Shown in pieces: positions 34,120 through 43,268 of a stretch of DNA of 64,000 bases. The stretch comes from Gracilibacillus kekensis (GTDB lineage: Bacteria > Bacillota > Bacilli > Bacillales > Amphibacillaceae): positions 96,549 to 160,548 of the forward strand of contig NZ_FRCZ01000008.1 of assembly GCF_900143085.1 (NCBI RefSeq), given 5' to 3'. The position numbers and the translations under genes are program-made. How positions within the stretch are numbered: the first letter of the stretch is position 1; each line of letters starts with the position of its first letter. The notes below the pieces were generated by a model, which was given only the letters and a program-made list of their open reading frames with translations, was not told the DNA's origin and made no database searches.

Positions 34120-34931
34120 AAAAACTTACGTCAGGTGGATTGACTTTTCTTACCTATCTCTTAGCGTTCTTGTTCTTCTTCCCTATTTTATGGGTACTCA
34201 TCACAGGGTTTAAAAGTGAAGGAGAAGCCGTCATTATACCACCAACGATTGCTTTTAAACCGACATTGGAAAACTATCAGGTGATTTTTGATTTAGGTGT
34301 AGTTGGATATTTCTTAAACTCGGTCACTGCTACTTTGGTATCCACATTGATTGCTTTATTAATTGGTGTGCCAGCAGCATATGCCCTGACCATGTATCGT
34401 GTAAAAAGGAGAGACGATATTTTGTTTTGGATTATATCTACACGCTTTTTGCCTATAGCGGGTGTTATTATCCCACTATATCTCATTTTTAAAAATTTGA
34501 ATTTATTAGATTCGCTGACAGGTTTAATCATTCTATATGCTGGGATGAATATTCCTTTAATAATCTGGATGATGCGTTCTTTCTTTAATGATGTATCATT
34601 TGAAATTATCGAAGCAGCTCAAATTGATGGTGCGACAGGAATTCAAAGTTTCTTTCAGATTGTTTTACCATTAGTTAGACCAGGTCTTGTTTCCACTGCG
34701 CTATTATCCATGGTATTTGCATGGAATGAGTTTTTCTTCGCAGTTACATTGAGCTACCATAAAGCAGCTACATTGCCTGTATATATGGCATCTTTTATGA
34801 CACAAGAAGGATTATTCTGGGCAAGTATGTCAGCAGCAGCTACGATAGCAATACTACCTGTTTTAATTTTAGGGTGGTTTACACAGAAACAGCTTGTTCG
34901 AGGGTTAACGATGGGTGCGGTAAAAGGATAA
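34116..34931 (+). CDS. ABC sugar/polyol transporter permease (MalG-type)
   Basis: 271 aa with six membrane segments and the EAA loop FEIIEAAQIDGATGIQSFFQIVLP (about 167-190). N-terminal LTYLLAFLFFFPILWVLITGFK and central MIRVKRRDDILFWIISTRFLP-like segments are as in the MalG group, and the RFLP-VIIPLY part is common in polyol importers. It overlaps the first permease by ATGA and is 29 bp upstream of the dehydrogenase gene. Confidence 0.9.
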   Translation: MKKLTSGGLTFLTYLLAFLFFFPILWVLITGFKSEGEAVIIPPTIAFKPTLENYQVIFDLGVVGYFLNSVTATLVSTLIALLIGVPAAYALTMYRVKRRDDILFWIISTRFLPIAGVIIPLYLIFKNLNLLDSLTGLIILYAGMNIPLIIWMMRSFFNDVSFEIIEAAQIDGATGIQSFFQIVLPLVRPGLVSTALLSMVFAWNEFFFAVTLSYHKAATLPVYMASFMTQEGLFWASMSAAATIAILPVLILGWFTQKQLVRGLTMGAVKG

Positions 34932-34960
34932 GCATTAACATAAAAATGGAGGTAATCGCT

Positions 34961-35968
34961 ATGAAAGCATTAGTTATTGAAAAACCAAATCAAGCCGTCA
35001 TTAAGGAGGTTCCATATCCTAAACCAGGTCCAAATGATGTGACCATCCGTGTGAAAAACATCGGGATTTGCGGCACAGATATCCATATATTTTTAGGTGA
35101 GTTTATTTCACCATATCCTATTATTCCGGGGCATGAGTTCTCAGGTGTAGTGGAAGAAGTGGGAGAAAATGTAACAGAATATCAAGTGGGTGATCGGGTA
35201 ACTGCAGATCCTTCCTTATTTTGTGGCCATTGTGAATTTTGTTTAACGAATAGAGGTAATCAGTGTGAGAACTGGGGGGCACTTGGGAACACAGTTGATG
35301 GTAGTATGGCGGAATTTGTAAAGGTTCCAAGTAGCAATGTCGTCAAAATTCCAGATACAATGAATTTTCCAGAAGCTGCCTTTATTGAACCAATGGCTTG
35401 TGTTGTGCATGGTATGAATCGATTACAGCTTCAAGTCGGTGATCGGGTGTTACTGTTTGGTGCAGGTGCTATGGGGCAACAACTTATTCAATCCGTAAAA
35501 ATGGCCGGCGCATCGGAGTTAGTAGTGGTTGATATTTCCCAAGATAAACTTGACATGGCTTTAAAATGGGGAGCTACCAAGGTGGTTACAAGTGATAATG
35601 TAAGTGACGAATTATCCGATGAGCATTATCCAAATGGATTTGATGTCGTCATTGATGCTACCGGTATTCCTAAAGTAATTGAACAAGCATTCGGATTCTT
35701 GGGCAAAACGGCAAAATACTTGCAATTCGGGGTGACACCAATAGGATCCACCGTTCCACTAGACCCTTTTCGTTTATATAATAAAGATTGGACATTAATT
35801 GGTTCAATGGCTATTAATCATACCTTTTATCCAGCTTTTCATTGGGTTAAGGAAGGCCGGATACAATTAAACCATTTAATCTCAAAGGAAATTTCTTTAG
35901 AAGAAACAATCGATTATTTGAAAGGTCCAAGAGATCCGAACAATCTTAAAGTTCAAATCAAAATATAA
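34961..35968 (+). CDS. zinc-dependent medium-chain dehydrogenase (polyol dehydrogenase-like)
   Basis: 335 aa. The catalytic zinc ligands are visible: Cys in IGICGTDIH, His and Glu in IPGHEFSG. The structural zinc cysteines are in SLFCGHCEFCLTNRGNQCE, and the Rossmann segment is LLFGAGAMGQQLIQ. The family covers sorbitol, threonine and other polyol or alcohol dehydrogenases. Being the last gene of a polyol-like ABC operon next to an MtlR-like regulator, it probably oxidises the imported polyol to a ketose. The ATG at 34961 follows ATGGAGGTAA; longer in-frame starts lie inside the permease gene. Confidence 0.88.
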   Translation: MKALVIEKPNQAVIKEVPYPKPGPNDVTIRVKNIGICGTDIHIFLGEFISPYPIIPGHEFSGVVEEVGENVTEYQVGDRVTADPSLFCGHCEFCLTNRGNQCENWGALGNTVDGSMAEFVKVPSSNVVKIPDTMNFPEAAFIEPMACVVHGMNRLQLQVGDRVLLFGAGAMGQQLIQSVKMAGASELVVVDISQDKLDMALKWGATKVVTSDNVSDELSDEHYPNGFDVVIDATGIPKVIEQAFGFLGKTAKYLQFGVTPIGSTVPLDPFRLYNKDWTLIGSMAINHTFYPAFHWVKEGRIQLNHLISKEISLEETIDYLKGPRDPNNLKVQIKI

Positions 35969-35987
35969 TATAAAGACTTGTATATAT

Positions 35988-36017
35988 GAAAAGCCACAAT
36001 ATTTCTGTGGCTTTTTC
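35988..36017 (+). terminator. terminator of the ABC/dehydrogenase operon
   Basis: 11-bp stem GAAAAGCCACA / TGTGGCTTTTTC with a 7-nt loop and T-run. Confidence 0.85.
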
Positions 36018-36070
36018 ATGGTATTATACTCTAAAAGGAATAGATAATAAATGTTTAGGAGGGACAATCT

Positions 36071-38200
36071 ATGATACTTAATTCAAGACAAAGAGAATTG
36101 TTAAGAGTGTTATTAAGTATGGATAAGCCTATTTCCTATAAAGATTTATCCGACATTTTTAAATTTAGCATACGAACGATTCAAAGAGAAATGAAAGGAT
36201 TACATTCCTATTTCGATTCATATAATTTAAAATTAGTCAAAAGAATGGGGAAAGGAATTGAATTAAGTGGAGATTTACACGATAAACAAAGGTTAAATCT
36301 AGCATTAGAACAGGTTAAAATCTTAAACGCCTACTCACAAAGTGAACGTCAAGAAGGAATTGTTTATGATTTATTGCTTGCGAAAGAACCTATTAAACAA
36401 TATACATTAAGTAAAAAATATGATGTAGCGGAATTAACGATTAGTAATGACATGGATAAAATCAACAAATGGTTAGAAAAAGATGATGTAAAAATAGTAA
36501 AGACTCCAGGTATTGGAGTGTACATAGATGGAACTGAACAACAGCGCAGAACGATCTTATCTCGTTTGCTTCATCGAGATATTACCTTTGAGGATTGGAT
36601 AGAGCTATTCCAAGGAAAAAAAGGGGAAGAAAGATTAAATGGAAAGCTAGGTTTAGTGATTCGTAGTCGCTTACTAAAATTTGTTCAGACAGATAAAATT
36701 CTGGATATTGACCGTGTATTGCAAAAAGCACTTCTTGAACATCCTCATATCACTCTAACAGATCGAAATTATGTTAACCTGATTGTCCATGTTATTCTTG
36801 CATTGGAGAGAATCCAAAGTGGTGAAGTGATAGAAGAGAACATTACCATAGCAAGTGATGACTGGCATGATCCGGAGATATATTCATTAGCAGAATTAAT
36901 TGTAGAAGAGTTAGAAAAACTTACATCTCTGAAAATTCCCAGAATAGAAATAAACTATATTGCGCTTCATTTAGCAGGAACGAGAATCGATTATCAGAAG
37001 AAGCCGTTTGATGATGATAATCAAGATTTTACATGGATTGAACTAACCAAAAGTTTTATACGTGCGATCGAACATTTTCTAGATGAAAGTCTTATAGAAG
37101 ATAAGATCCTATTTGAGGGGTTACTCTCCCATTTTGCACCAGCATTTAACCGGTTAAAGCATGGGCTTCAAATTCATAATCCAATGCAGGATAAAATAAT
37201 CGAGATGTATCCCGAAATCTATCATGCTTGTCAGAAGGCATGTGAATTAATAGCTGAAAAAACCGGTTATACTATTCCTGAAGAAGAAGTAGGTTATTTA
37301 GCCATGCATATCGGAGCATCACAACTGAGAAAACATGAGCAAATCAGGCAATCCTATCGATGTATTGTTGTATGTACAAGTGGTGTAGGGTCCTCTACAT
37401 ATTTAGCAACAAGAATTCGCACAGAAATGCCTAGTCTTAGTGTAGAAGCGGTGTTATCATTAAAGGAACTTGAAGAGTGGTTAGATAAGGGTGAAAGCTT
37501 TGATATTGTCATTTCGACTGTAAATGTTCCTTTTTTACAAGAGGAAAAAATGGTGATTGTTACCCCTTTTTTAAAGGAAGAGGATATAAAAAATATCGAA
37601 CATACCTTAATAGAAATTGACAAGCATCAATTGGTTATAAAAAGCGAAGAACAGACCTCACTGCAATTTTCATCAATTCTTCCATTAGCGAAGTATGGTG
37701 AAGCACTACTCCAAATCTTAAAGAATTTTGTTATGTTTCAAGAAGTTAAGATAATGGATCCAATGATCGATCGAATTGCTAGCTTATTAGATAGTCATCA
37801 GGGTGTAAGCGATATCAAAAAAGTAGTAAATGACCTAGAAAAGAGAGAAGAACAAGGTGGCTTTGTACTGGGAAACCTGGCGATGATGCATGCTAAAACT
37901 AAAGGGGTTAATGAAATAATTGTTTCGATTTTTCGTATGGAAGAACCAATATTATGGAAAAACGATAACGAGGAAGTATGTAGGATAAACGTAATATTAA
38001 TGTTAGCTGTACCAGTTGAGGCACCAAAGGAACATAAGGAGATGATAAGCGAAATTACAGCAATGTTAGTAGATGATCAGTTTGTTAACACCATTTTGAA
38101 TGGATCGCAGGAATTAATGGAAAATTCACTGGAGGATATTTTATTAAATGCCTATGAATTAAAAATAACTGCATCTATAAAGGAGTTACAAAGACAATGA
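36071..38200 (+). CDS. MtlR-like PRD transcription regulator with EIIB and EIIA domains
   Basis: 709 aa with the modular build of MtlR/LicR activators: N-terminal helix-turn-helix modules (residues 1-150; SYKDLSDIFKFSIRTIQREM), PRD1 (about 190-290, HPHITLTDRNYVNLIVHV), PRD2 (about 305-410, EEEVGYLAMHIGAS), a GatB-type EIIB domain with Cys in VVCTSGVGSSTYLA (about 437) and an EIIA domain with the phosphorylatable His in NLAMMHAKTKG (about 611). PTS phosphorylation of PRDs and of the EIIB/EIIA domains tunes activity in relatives. It overlaps the EIICB gene by ATGA and lies just after the ABC operon, whose promoter has an MtlR-like site. Confidence 0.9.
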   Translation: MILNSRQRELLRVLLSMDKPISYKDLSDIFKFSIRTIQREMKGLHSYFDSYNLKLVKRMGKGIELSGDLHDKQRLNLALEQVKILNAYSQSERQEGIVYDLLLAKEPIKQYTLSKKYDVAELTISNDMDKINKWLEKDDVKIVKTPGIGVYIDGTEQQRRTILSRLLHRDITFEDWIELFQGKKGEERLNGKLGLVIRSRLLKFVQTDKILDIDRVLQKALLEHPHITLTDRNYVNLIVHVILALERIQSGEVIEENITIASDDWHDPEIYSLAELIVEELEKLTSLKIPRIEINYIALHLAGTRIDYQKKPFDDDNQDFTWIELTKSFIRAIEHFLDESLIEDKILFEGLLSHFAPAFNRLKHGLQIHNPMQDKIIEMYPEIYHACQKACELIAEKTGYTIPEEEVGYLAMHIGASQLRKHEQIRQSYRCIVVCTSGVGSSTYLATRIRTEMPSLSVEAVLSLKELEEWLDKGESFDIVISTVNVPFLQEEKMVIVTPFLKEEDIKNIEHTLIEIDKHQLVIKSEEQTSLQFSSILPLAKYGEALLQILKNFVMFQEVKIMDPMIDRIASLLDSHQGVSDIKKVVNDLEKREEQGGFVLGNLAMMHAKTKGVNEIIVSIFRMEEPILWKNDNEEVCRINVILMLAVPVEAPKEHKEMISEITAMLVDDQFVNTILNGSQELMENSLEDILLNAYELKITASIKELQRQ

Positions 38201-39603
38201 AGAAATTAGCACAAATATTGAGTGCTATGGTATACCAAAACATTGTTATTATTATAGTTGTTGGAGTAATTCGAGAGTTATTTGGAAATTATGGCTGGTG
38301 GTATAATGAAGAAATATTGAATATCGTAAATCCTGCTTACCACGTTTTATTACCAATATTAATAAGTCATACTGGCGGAAGAATTATTGGTGGTCAAAGA
38401 GGAGCAGTAGTTGCCTCCATTGTTACATTTGGTTTGACTCTATCCAGTACAGTTCCAGCGATATTGGGGGCCATGATCATTGGTCCATTAACTGGTTGGA
38501 TTATAAAAAAGTTAGATCAAATGATTAAGAAAAAGCTCCCTGGTGTTGGGTATGAATTGCTTATCAGTAATGTTTTGGCATCAGTGGTTGCAATTGCCCT
38601 TACTTTAATTAGTTATCGTTATATTGGCGGGATCTTATCTGTTGGAGTGGAACGAACAACAGACATATTAGCATCTGTTATTAACTCTAATTGGCTTCCG
38701 TTAGCTGCAGTTATTATAGAGCCAGCCAAGGTAGTATTTTTAAATAATATTATAAATTTCGGTTTCCTAACACCTCTAGGAATACAACAAGCTAATGAGC
38801 TAGGTAAGTCAATTTTATTCTTATTAGAAGCTAATCCTGGACCAGGGTTAGGTGTTCTCCTTGCATATTGGATGAAAACAAAGGGTGCGCAAAGGAAAGG
38901 AGCGAAATTGGCTACATATATCCACTTTTTCGGTGGTATACATGAAGTTTATTTTCCTTATGTCTTGAAGAATCCTCGACTGATTATTTCGCTTGTAGTA
39001 GGAGGAATGGCTGGAATCTATGTTTTTCAATGGTTTAAAGTAGGGCTTGTTGCTGTATCATCTCCCGGAAGTATTTTCCTGTTTGTCGGGTTAGCTCCTA
39101 GAAGTGATATGCTTTATGTTGTATTAGCTGTTTTTATTTCTGCACTTATTTCTTTTGGATTAAGTTTTATTCTAATAAAAAGCGTATCTAACTCACCTAC
39201 TGTTTCCGAAAATAAGAATACGATCATCGAATTTTACCAAATAGATAAAGAAGATGTATTAAGTGACACTAAGAGAAATGAAGAAATTCAATCGACTACA
39301 TCAGTGGAAGACAGGAACACCTTTTTTAATAAAAAGATAAACACGATTTATTTCGTTTGTGAAGCAGGTATAGGGTCCAGTGCCATGGGGGCTTCCATGC
39401 TAAGAAAAAAACTAGAACAAACGAGTCATAACATTATTGTTGAGAATGCCTCAATTGACGAGATTCCTCAGTATGCAGATTTAGTTATTTGTCATCAAAA
39501 GCTGTTACAGACTGTTCAAAAGGAGTTTCCTAAAAAAGTTGTCTATCCGCTACCTACTTTTACTGACATGAAGGAATATGACCAATTAGTTAATAAACTG
39601 TGA
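38197..39603 (+). CDS. mannitol-type PTS permease EIICB, orphan
   Basis: 468 aa. The EIIC part (about 1-335) shows mannitol-permease signatures: SHTGGRIIGGQRGAVVA, LFLLEANPGPGLGVLLAYW and HFFGGIHEVYFPYVL. The EIIB part (about 380-468) has the phosphocysteine in FVCEAGIGSSAMGASML. No separate EIIA (mtlF) and no mannitol-1-phosphate dehydrogenase gene (mtlD) is present. It is cotranscribed with the MtlR-like gene through an ATGA overlap. In B. subtilis the EIIB domain of MtlA binds MtlR and stimulates it, so this protein may act as transporter, as sensor, or both. Confidence 0.88.
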   Translation: MKKLAQILSAMVYQNIVIIIVVGVIRELFGNYGWWYNEEILNIVNPAYHVLLPILISHTGGRIIGGQRGAVVASIVTFGLTLSSTVPAILGAMIIGPLTGWIIKKLDQMIKKKLPGVGYELLISNVLASVVAIALTLISYRYIGGILSVGVERTTDILASVINSNWLPLAAVIIEPAKVVFLNNIINFGFLTPLGIQQANELGKSILFLLEANPGPGLGVLLAYWMKTKGAQRKGAKLATYIHFFGGIHEVYFPYVLKNPRLIISLVVGGMAGIYVFQWFKVGLVAVSSPGSIFLFVGLAPRSDMLYVVLAVFISALISFGLSFILIKSVSNSPTVSENKNTIIEFYQIDKEDVLSDTKRNEEIQSTTSVEDRNTFFNKKINTIYFVCEAGIGSSAMGASMLRKKLEQTSHNIIVENASIDEIPQYADLVICHQKLLQTVQKEFPKKVVYPLPTFTDMKEYDQLVNKL

Positions 39604-39618
39604 GGGGCAAAGGGATGA

Positions 39619-39645
39619 GGGACAAAGGGACAGGTCTCTTGTCCC
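39619..39645 (+). repeat. GGGACA palindrome (REP), copy 1
   Basis: 27-nt imperfect palindrome (GGGACAAAGGGACAGGTCTC...), plus orientation. It lies 15 bp after the EIICB stop and is preceded by a partial tandem copy of its left half, GGGGCAAAGGGA, starting directly at the stop codon. The T-run after it makes it a likely terminator. Confidence 0.8.
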
Positions 39646-40390
39646 TTTTTCGTTATAATCATTTCTTTCTTTTAGTCCAACTAAAGAAAGGAAAAAAATA
39701 AATCTTTTGGGAGGTTTCTTGTAATTTTTATGGAATAATTATTATATAAAGTCCCTCTTGCGCTTTAACATATATCCTTTTTCATCAATTTCTTGAGTAT
39801 TGTAAAATGTATAATACTCTCTAATCCCTACTTTCCTTCTATCTTATCCCTATAAATGTAACTTTAGCTTGAACTATGGCTTTGGTGATTTATCTAAATC
39901 TTACTGTGAGGTGATGACCGTTGGCGAGAAGAACAAGAACAAAGAGCAGTACAGGTGTTTATCATATAATGATAAGAGGCATTAATTAGTAAACCATTTT
40001 TGAAGATGAGGAGGATAAGAGAAAGTGCTTTATTTGATGATTAGGGTTTATCGCCGCAATAAAGTGGAGTAATGTTTTCGACTTTTTATTTTAATTTATA
40101 ACAGATATATTAAAAAAATAGTATAATAAGGGTTAATAATTCATTTGCGCAAAGAAACTGTCATTCAAAAAAGCACCTCCTTATACACACCTTCATTGCC
40201 ATTTTCATAACCGGATGTACCAGGGTATCATCAATCAAACTGGATAGAGAGAATACCTAGATAACATCTATCCCGCAAAGGCTACAGCTAAAGGCATGAT
40301 GCTACTCTAACAAATAGATTGTACATGAAAAACATTTTTAATAAGTGATTCCAAATAAATTCATTTTTCAAATCGAGGTGTAAGTCTATT
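39646..40390. other. intergenic region with relic of a RAYT unit
   Basis: The stretch 39655-39920 resembles the leader of the intact RAYT gene at 47564-47817 (shared AGGTTTCTT, CTAATCCCTAC, TTCTATCTTATC, ACTTTAGCTT in the same order). The truncated gene follows at 39921-40045. From 40046 to 40390 I see no gene; a minus-strand AGGAGGTGC at about 40170 looks like an orphan ribosome binding site. Confidence 0.55.
39921..40045 (+). pseudogene. truncated RAYT transposase remnant
   Basis: From TTG 39921 the frame reads MARRTRTKSSTGVYHIMIRG then IN and a stop; after two stops it continues TIFEDEEDKRKC. This is colinear with residues 1-36 of the intact RAYT at 47818 (PRRARTKSRTGVYHIMIRG). The rest of the gene is missing. 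The GGGACA palindrome at 39619 lies at the same distance upstream as in the intact unit, so the whole left end of the unit was once here. Confidence 0.8.
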
Positions 40391-43030
40391 ATGAGTCTGC
40401 CTATATTGAGCACAAAACTGCATATCCCCCTAGCTAAGTCTGAAATGGTCCCGCGAACCCATTTATTCAGATATTTAAATGAGAGCCTTGATAAAAAATT
40501 AACGCTTGTTTCCGCTCCTGCAGGCTATGGGAAGACTACATTAGTCGGTGAGTGGATAGCTCAGTCCGAATATAAAGCAGCCTGGATATCTCTCGATGAA
40601 TATGATAATGACCCCTTTCGTTTCCTACAGTATTTAATGTTCTCAATAAGGAAATTCATTCAATTGAACAAAAAAGACATAGACACCTCCTTGTCATATC
40701 ATCAATCAATGCCTATTGAATACATTCTTACCACTTTGATCAATGACATTTCCGCGTGTGAAGAACCATTCATTTTTGTTCTCGATGACTACCACTTTAT
40801 TGAATCCAAAGCTGTACACGATGCTGTATCTTTTCTCATTAACAATCAGCCTTCACAAATGCATTTGATTATTTTAACTCGAAAAGACCCTCCACTTCCA
40901 ATTGCTGGATTAAGAGCAAAAGACGATGTAACCGAAGTTAGAGGTAATGATTTACGTTTTACAGTAAATGAGGCGACATTTCTCTTTAATCATATTATGA
41001 AGTTTAGTTTGTCACGTGATGAAGTGGATTTTCTCGAGTCACTTACTGAAGGCTGGGTGGTCGGGTTGCATTTGGCGGCTATTTCTATGCAGGGTCGTTC
41101 TAATAAAACTCAATTCATTTCCTCGTTTACCGGCAATCACCGCTATGTACTAGATTATTTGATGGAGGAAGTCCTTATGCAACAACCTCCGGAAGTACAA
41201 ACCTTTTTGCTACAAACCTCCATTCTTGAACGGTTTTGTAGTCCTCTATGTGATGCTGTTTTGCAGAAAGGGAGAGAAGGTGGTAATATTCTGGCGCTAC
41301 TCGAACGTTATAATCTTTTTGTAATTCCATTAGATAATGAGCGTCGGTGGTATCGGTATCATCATCTTTTTAGTGATTTGTTACGCCAACGTCTTCACCA
41401 TACTTACAAGGAAATAGACGAAGAGGTTTACGTTCTGCACAACAGAGCTAGTCAATGGTTTGAAAAGAATGGTTATGAGATCGAAGCCTTTAAACATGCA
41501 ACTGCTGCTCAAAATGTGGAGAGAGTCACTAAATTAATATTAGGAAAAGAGATTCCTTTACACTTCCGAGGTGGCGTAAGGGAAGTGTTAAAGTGGTTAA
41601 AACACCAAAAACAATCCACGCTTGATAAACAGCCTTCACTTTGGGTTACATATGCATCTGCATTACTAATAGTTGGTCAATCGAATGGCGTTGAACAGAA
41701 GCTATCTGCTGCAGAAGCTGCGCTCAACTCAAAGGATCTGGATGAGCCCGAAGGAGATATCATTGGACATATAGCTTCTATAAGAGCAACGCTTGCAGTC
41801 ACTAGGAATAAACCGGATACCATCATTCATCAATCACTTATCGCGTTAAAGCATCTTCATCCTCATAATCTACATGTTCGTTCAGCAACTACCTGGTCCT
41901 TGGGAGTCGCCTATCAATTAAAGGGGAAGCGGAGATATGCCAAACATGCCTATTTAGAAGCGTTATCGTTGAGTAAGAAAATTGACCATAAAATCATTAC
42001 ACTAATGGCTACTTTAGGAATTGGACAGATAGAGGAATTGGACAATCAGTTAAACTTAGCGATGCAAACCTACAAACAGGTCGTACAGATAGCTGGTGAA
42101 CCACCTTTACCAGCAGCCTGTGATGCTCATTTTGGAATGGCTCGTATTTATTATCAATGGAATAAAATAGAAGAATCGACTGTGCATAGTGACCAAAGCA
42201 TTGTATTGGCAAGGGAAGTTGAGAATACAGATCGGTTGTCAGAATGCGAATTATTTGCCGTGAAGTTAAAGCTGGCAAAACAAGAATTGTCTGAAGCCGA
42301 AGATTTGTTGATGAATGTTCGGCATAAGGTGCAAGAACGGTCTTATGATCATCTTCTGAGTGAAGTGACACACTTGGAATTTGTTCTTGCTCTATATTGT
42401 GGCAGCTTTACAAATGAAATGAAGCTTCTGCAAACGGAACAATTCCCAGTACTTGAAGCTAGAAGCCATATCGCTAAAGGTAATGCGAAAGCAGCTTTGA
42501 CTCTATTAGATTTTTTACATGAACAGGCGATAGAAAACCAATGGCAAGACGAAATTCTTAAGCTTCTGATACTCCAAGCCTTAGCCTTACAAGTAGAAGG
42601 TAATATGGAGGAGGCGCTTCAAAAATTGAAGGAAGTGATTACTCTTGCGGAGCGGGAGAACTTCTTACGGCTTTTTGTTGATGAAGGAAAGTCTTTATAC
42701 GTTTTATTAACCGAAGCATACGCCCGACGTATTCATCCCGATTATACGAAGCGATTGCTTTCTGCTATGCGCAAAGAACAAAAACTTTTGGACTATTCTT
42801 CACTCCAAAATCTTTCTTTGAAAACTGATTATTTTGTTGATACTTTAAGTAATCGTGAATTAGAAGTCCTTTATTTGATTGCAGAAGGTCTCTCCAATCA
42901 AGAGATAGGTGATAGGCTTTTTTTGGCTTTAAGCACTGTAAAAGGATATAACCGAAATATTTTTGAAAAATTACAAGTCAAAAGACGGACCGAGGCTATC
43001 GCACGCGCGAGGGAAATAGGACTGATCTAA
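40391..43030 (+). CDS. MalT-like LuxR-family ATP-dependent regulator (LAL)
   Basis: 879 aa. The N-terminal STAND ATPase has Walker A SAPAGYGKTTLVGEW (about 41-55) and Walker B FIFVLDDYHFI (about 128). Next come a winged-helix region, a long helical TPR-like repeat region (about 390-760) that binds the inducer in MalT, and a C-terminal LuxR HTH (LSNRELEVLYLIAEGLSNQEIGDRLFLALSTVKGY). Such proteins are activators switched on by a small ligand and ATP; the ligand here is unknown. It precedes DUF4386, NAD(P)-binding and CPBP genes on the same strand, which are plausible targets. Confidence 0.9.
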   Translation: MSLPILSTKLHIPLAKSEMVPRTHLFRYLNESLDKKLTLVSAPAGYGKTTLVGEWIAQSEYKAAWISLDEYDNDPFRFLQYLMFSIRKFIQLNKKDIDTSLSYHQSMPIEYILTTLINDISACEEPFIFVLDDYHFIESKAVHDAVSFLINNQPSQMHLIILTRKDPPLPIAGLRAKDDVTEVRGNDLRFTVNEATFLFNHIMKFSLSRDEVDFLESLTEGWVVGLHLAAISMQGRSNKTQFISSFTGNHRYVLDYLMEEVLMQQPPEVQTFLLQTSILERFCSPLCDAVLQKGREGGNILALLERYNLFVIPLDNERRWYRYHHLFSDLLRQRLHHTYKEIDEEVYVLHNRASQWFEKNGYEIEAFKHATAAQNVERVTKLILGKEIPLHFRGGVREVLKWLKHQKQSTLDKQPSLWVTYASALLIVGQSNGVEQKLSAAEAALNSKDLDEPEGDIIGHIASIRATLAVTRNKPDTIIHQSLIALKHLHPHNLHVRSATTWSLGVAYQLKGKRRYAKHAYLEALSLSKKIDHKIITLMATLGIGQIEELDNQLNLAMQTYKQVVQIAGEPPLPAACDAHFGMARIYYQWNKIEESTVHSDQSIVLAREVENTDRLSECELFAVKLKLAKQELSEAEDLLMNVRHKVQERSYDHLLSEVTHLEFVLALYCGSFTNEMKLLQTEQFPVLEARSHIAKGNAKAALTLLDFLHEQAIENQWQDEILKLLILQALALQVEGNMEEALQKLKEVITLAERENFLRLFVDEGKSLYVLLTEAYARRIHPDYTKRLLSAMRKEQKLLDYSSLQNLSLKTDYFVDTLSNRELEVLYLIAEGLSNQEIGDRLFLALSTVKGYNRNIFEKLQVKRRTEAIARAREIGLI

Positions 43031-43042
43031 TCATAAAAGTCT

Positions 43043-43078
43043 CAAGCAATGCCCATCAGGCGATGCTTGGGCTTTTTT
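43043..43078 (+). terminator. terminator after the LAL regulator gene
   Basis: CAAGCA-AT-GCC pairs with GGC-GA-TGCTTG (small internal loop), followed by GGGCTTTTTT. Confidence 0.75.
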
Positions 43079-43268
43079 ATGAGAAACATACTTTAGTATC
43101 TACCCGATCATGTTGAGTGACAAGTATAATGTTAATAACCACGGAGACAAACTTCCCCAGGAAGAAAACATGATAGGCAGGCCATTTTTCATCGAGGTGT
43201 TTAGGTTATTTATTGGATGGACTTAACGCAAAGGCTTTTAAAATACATCACTAAGAGGAGGGGATATT

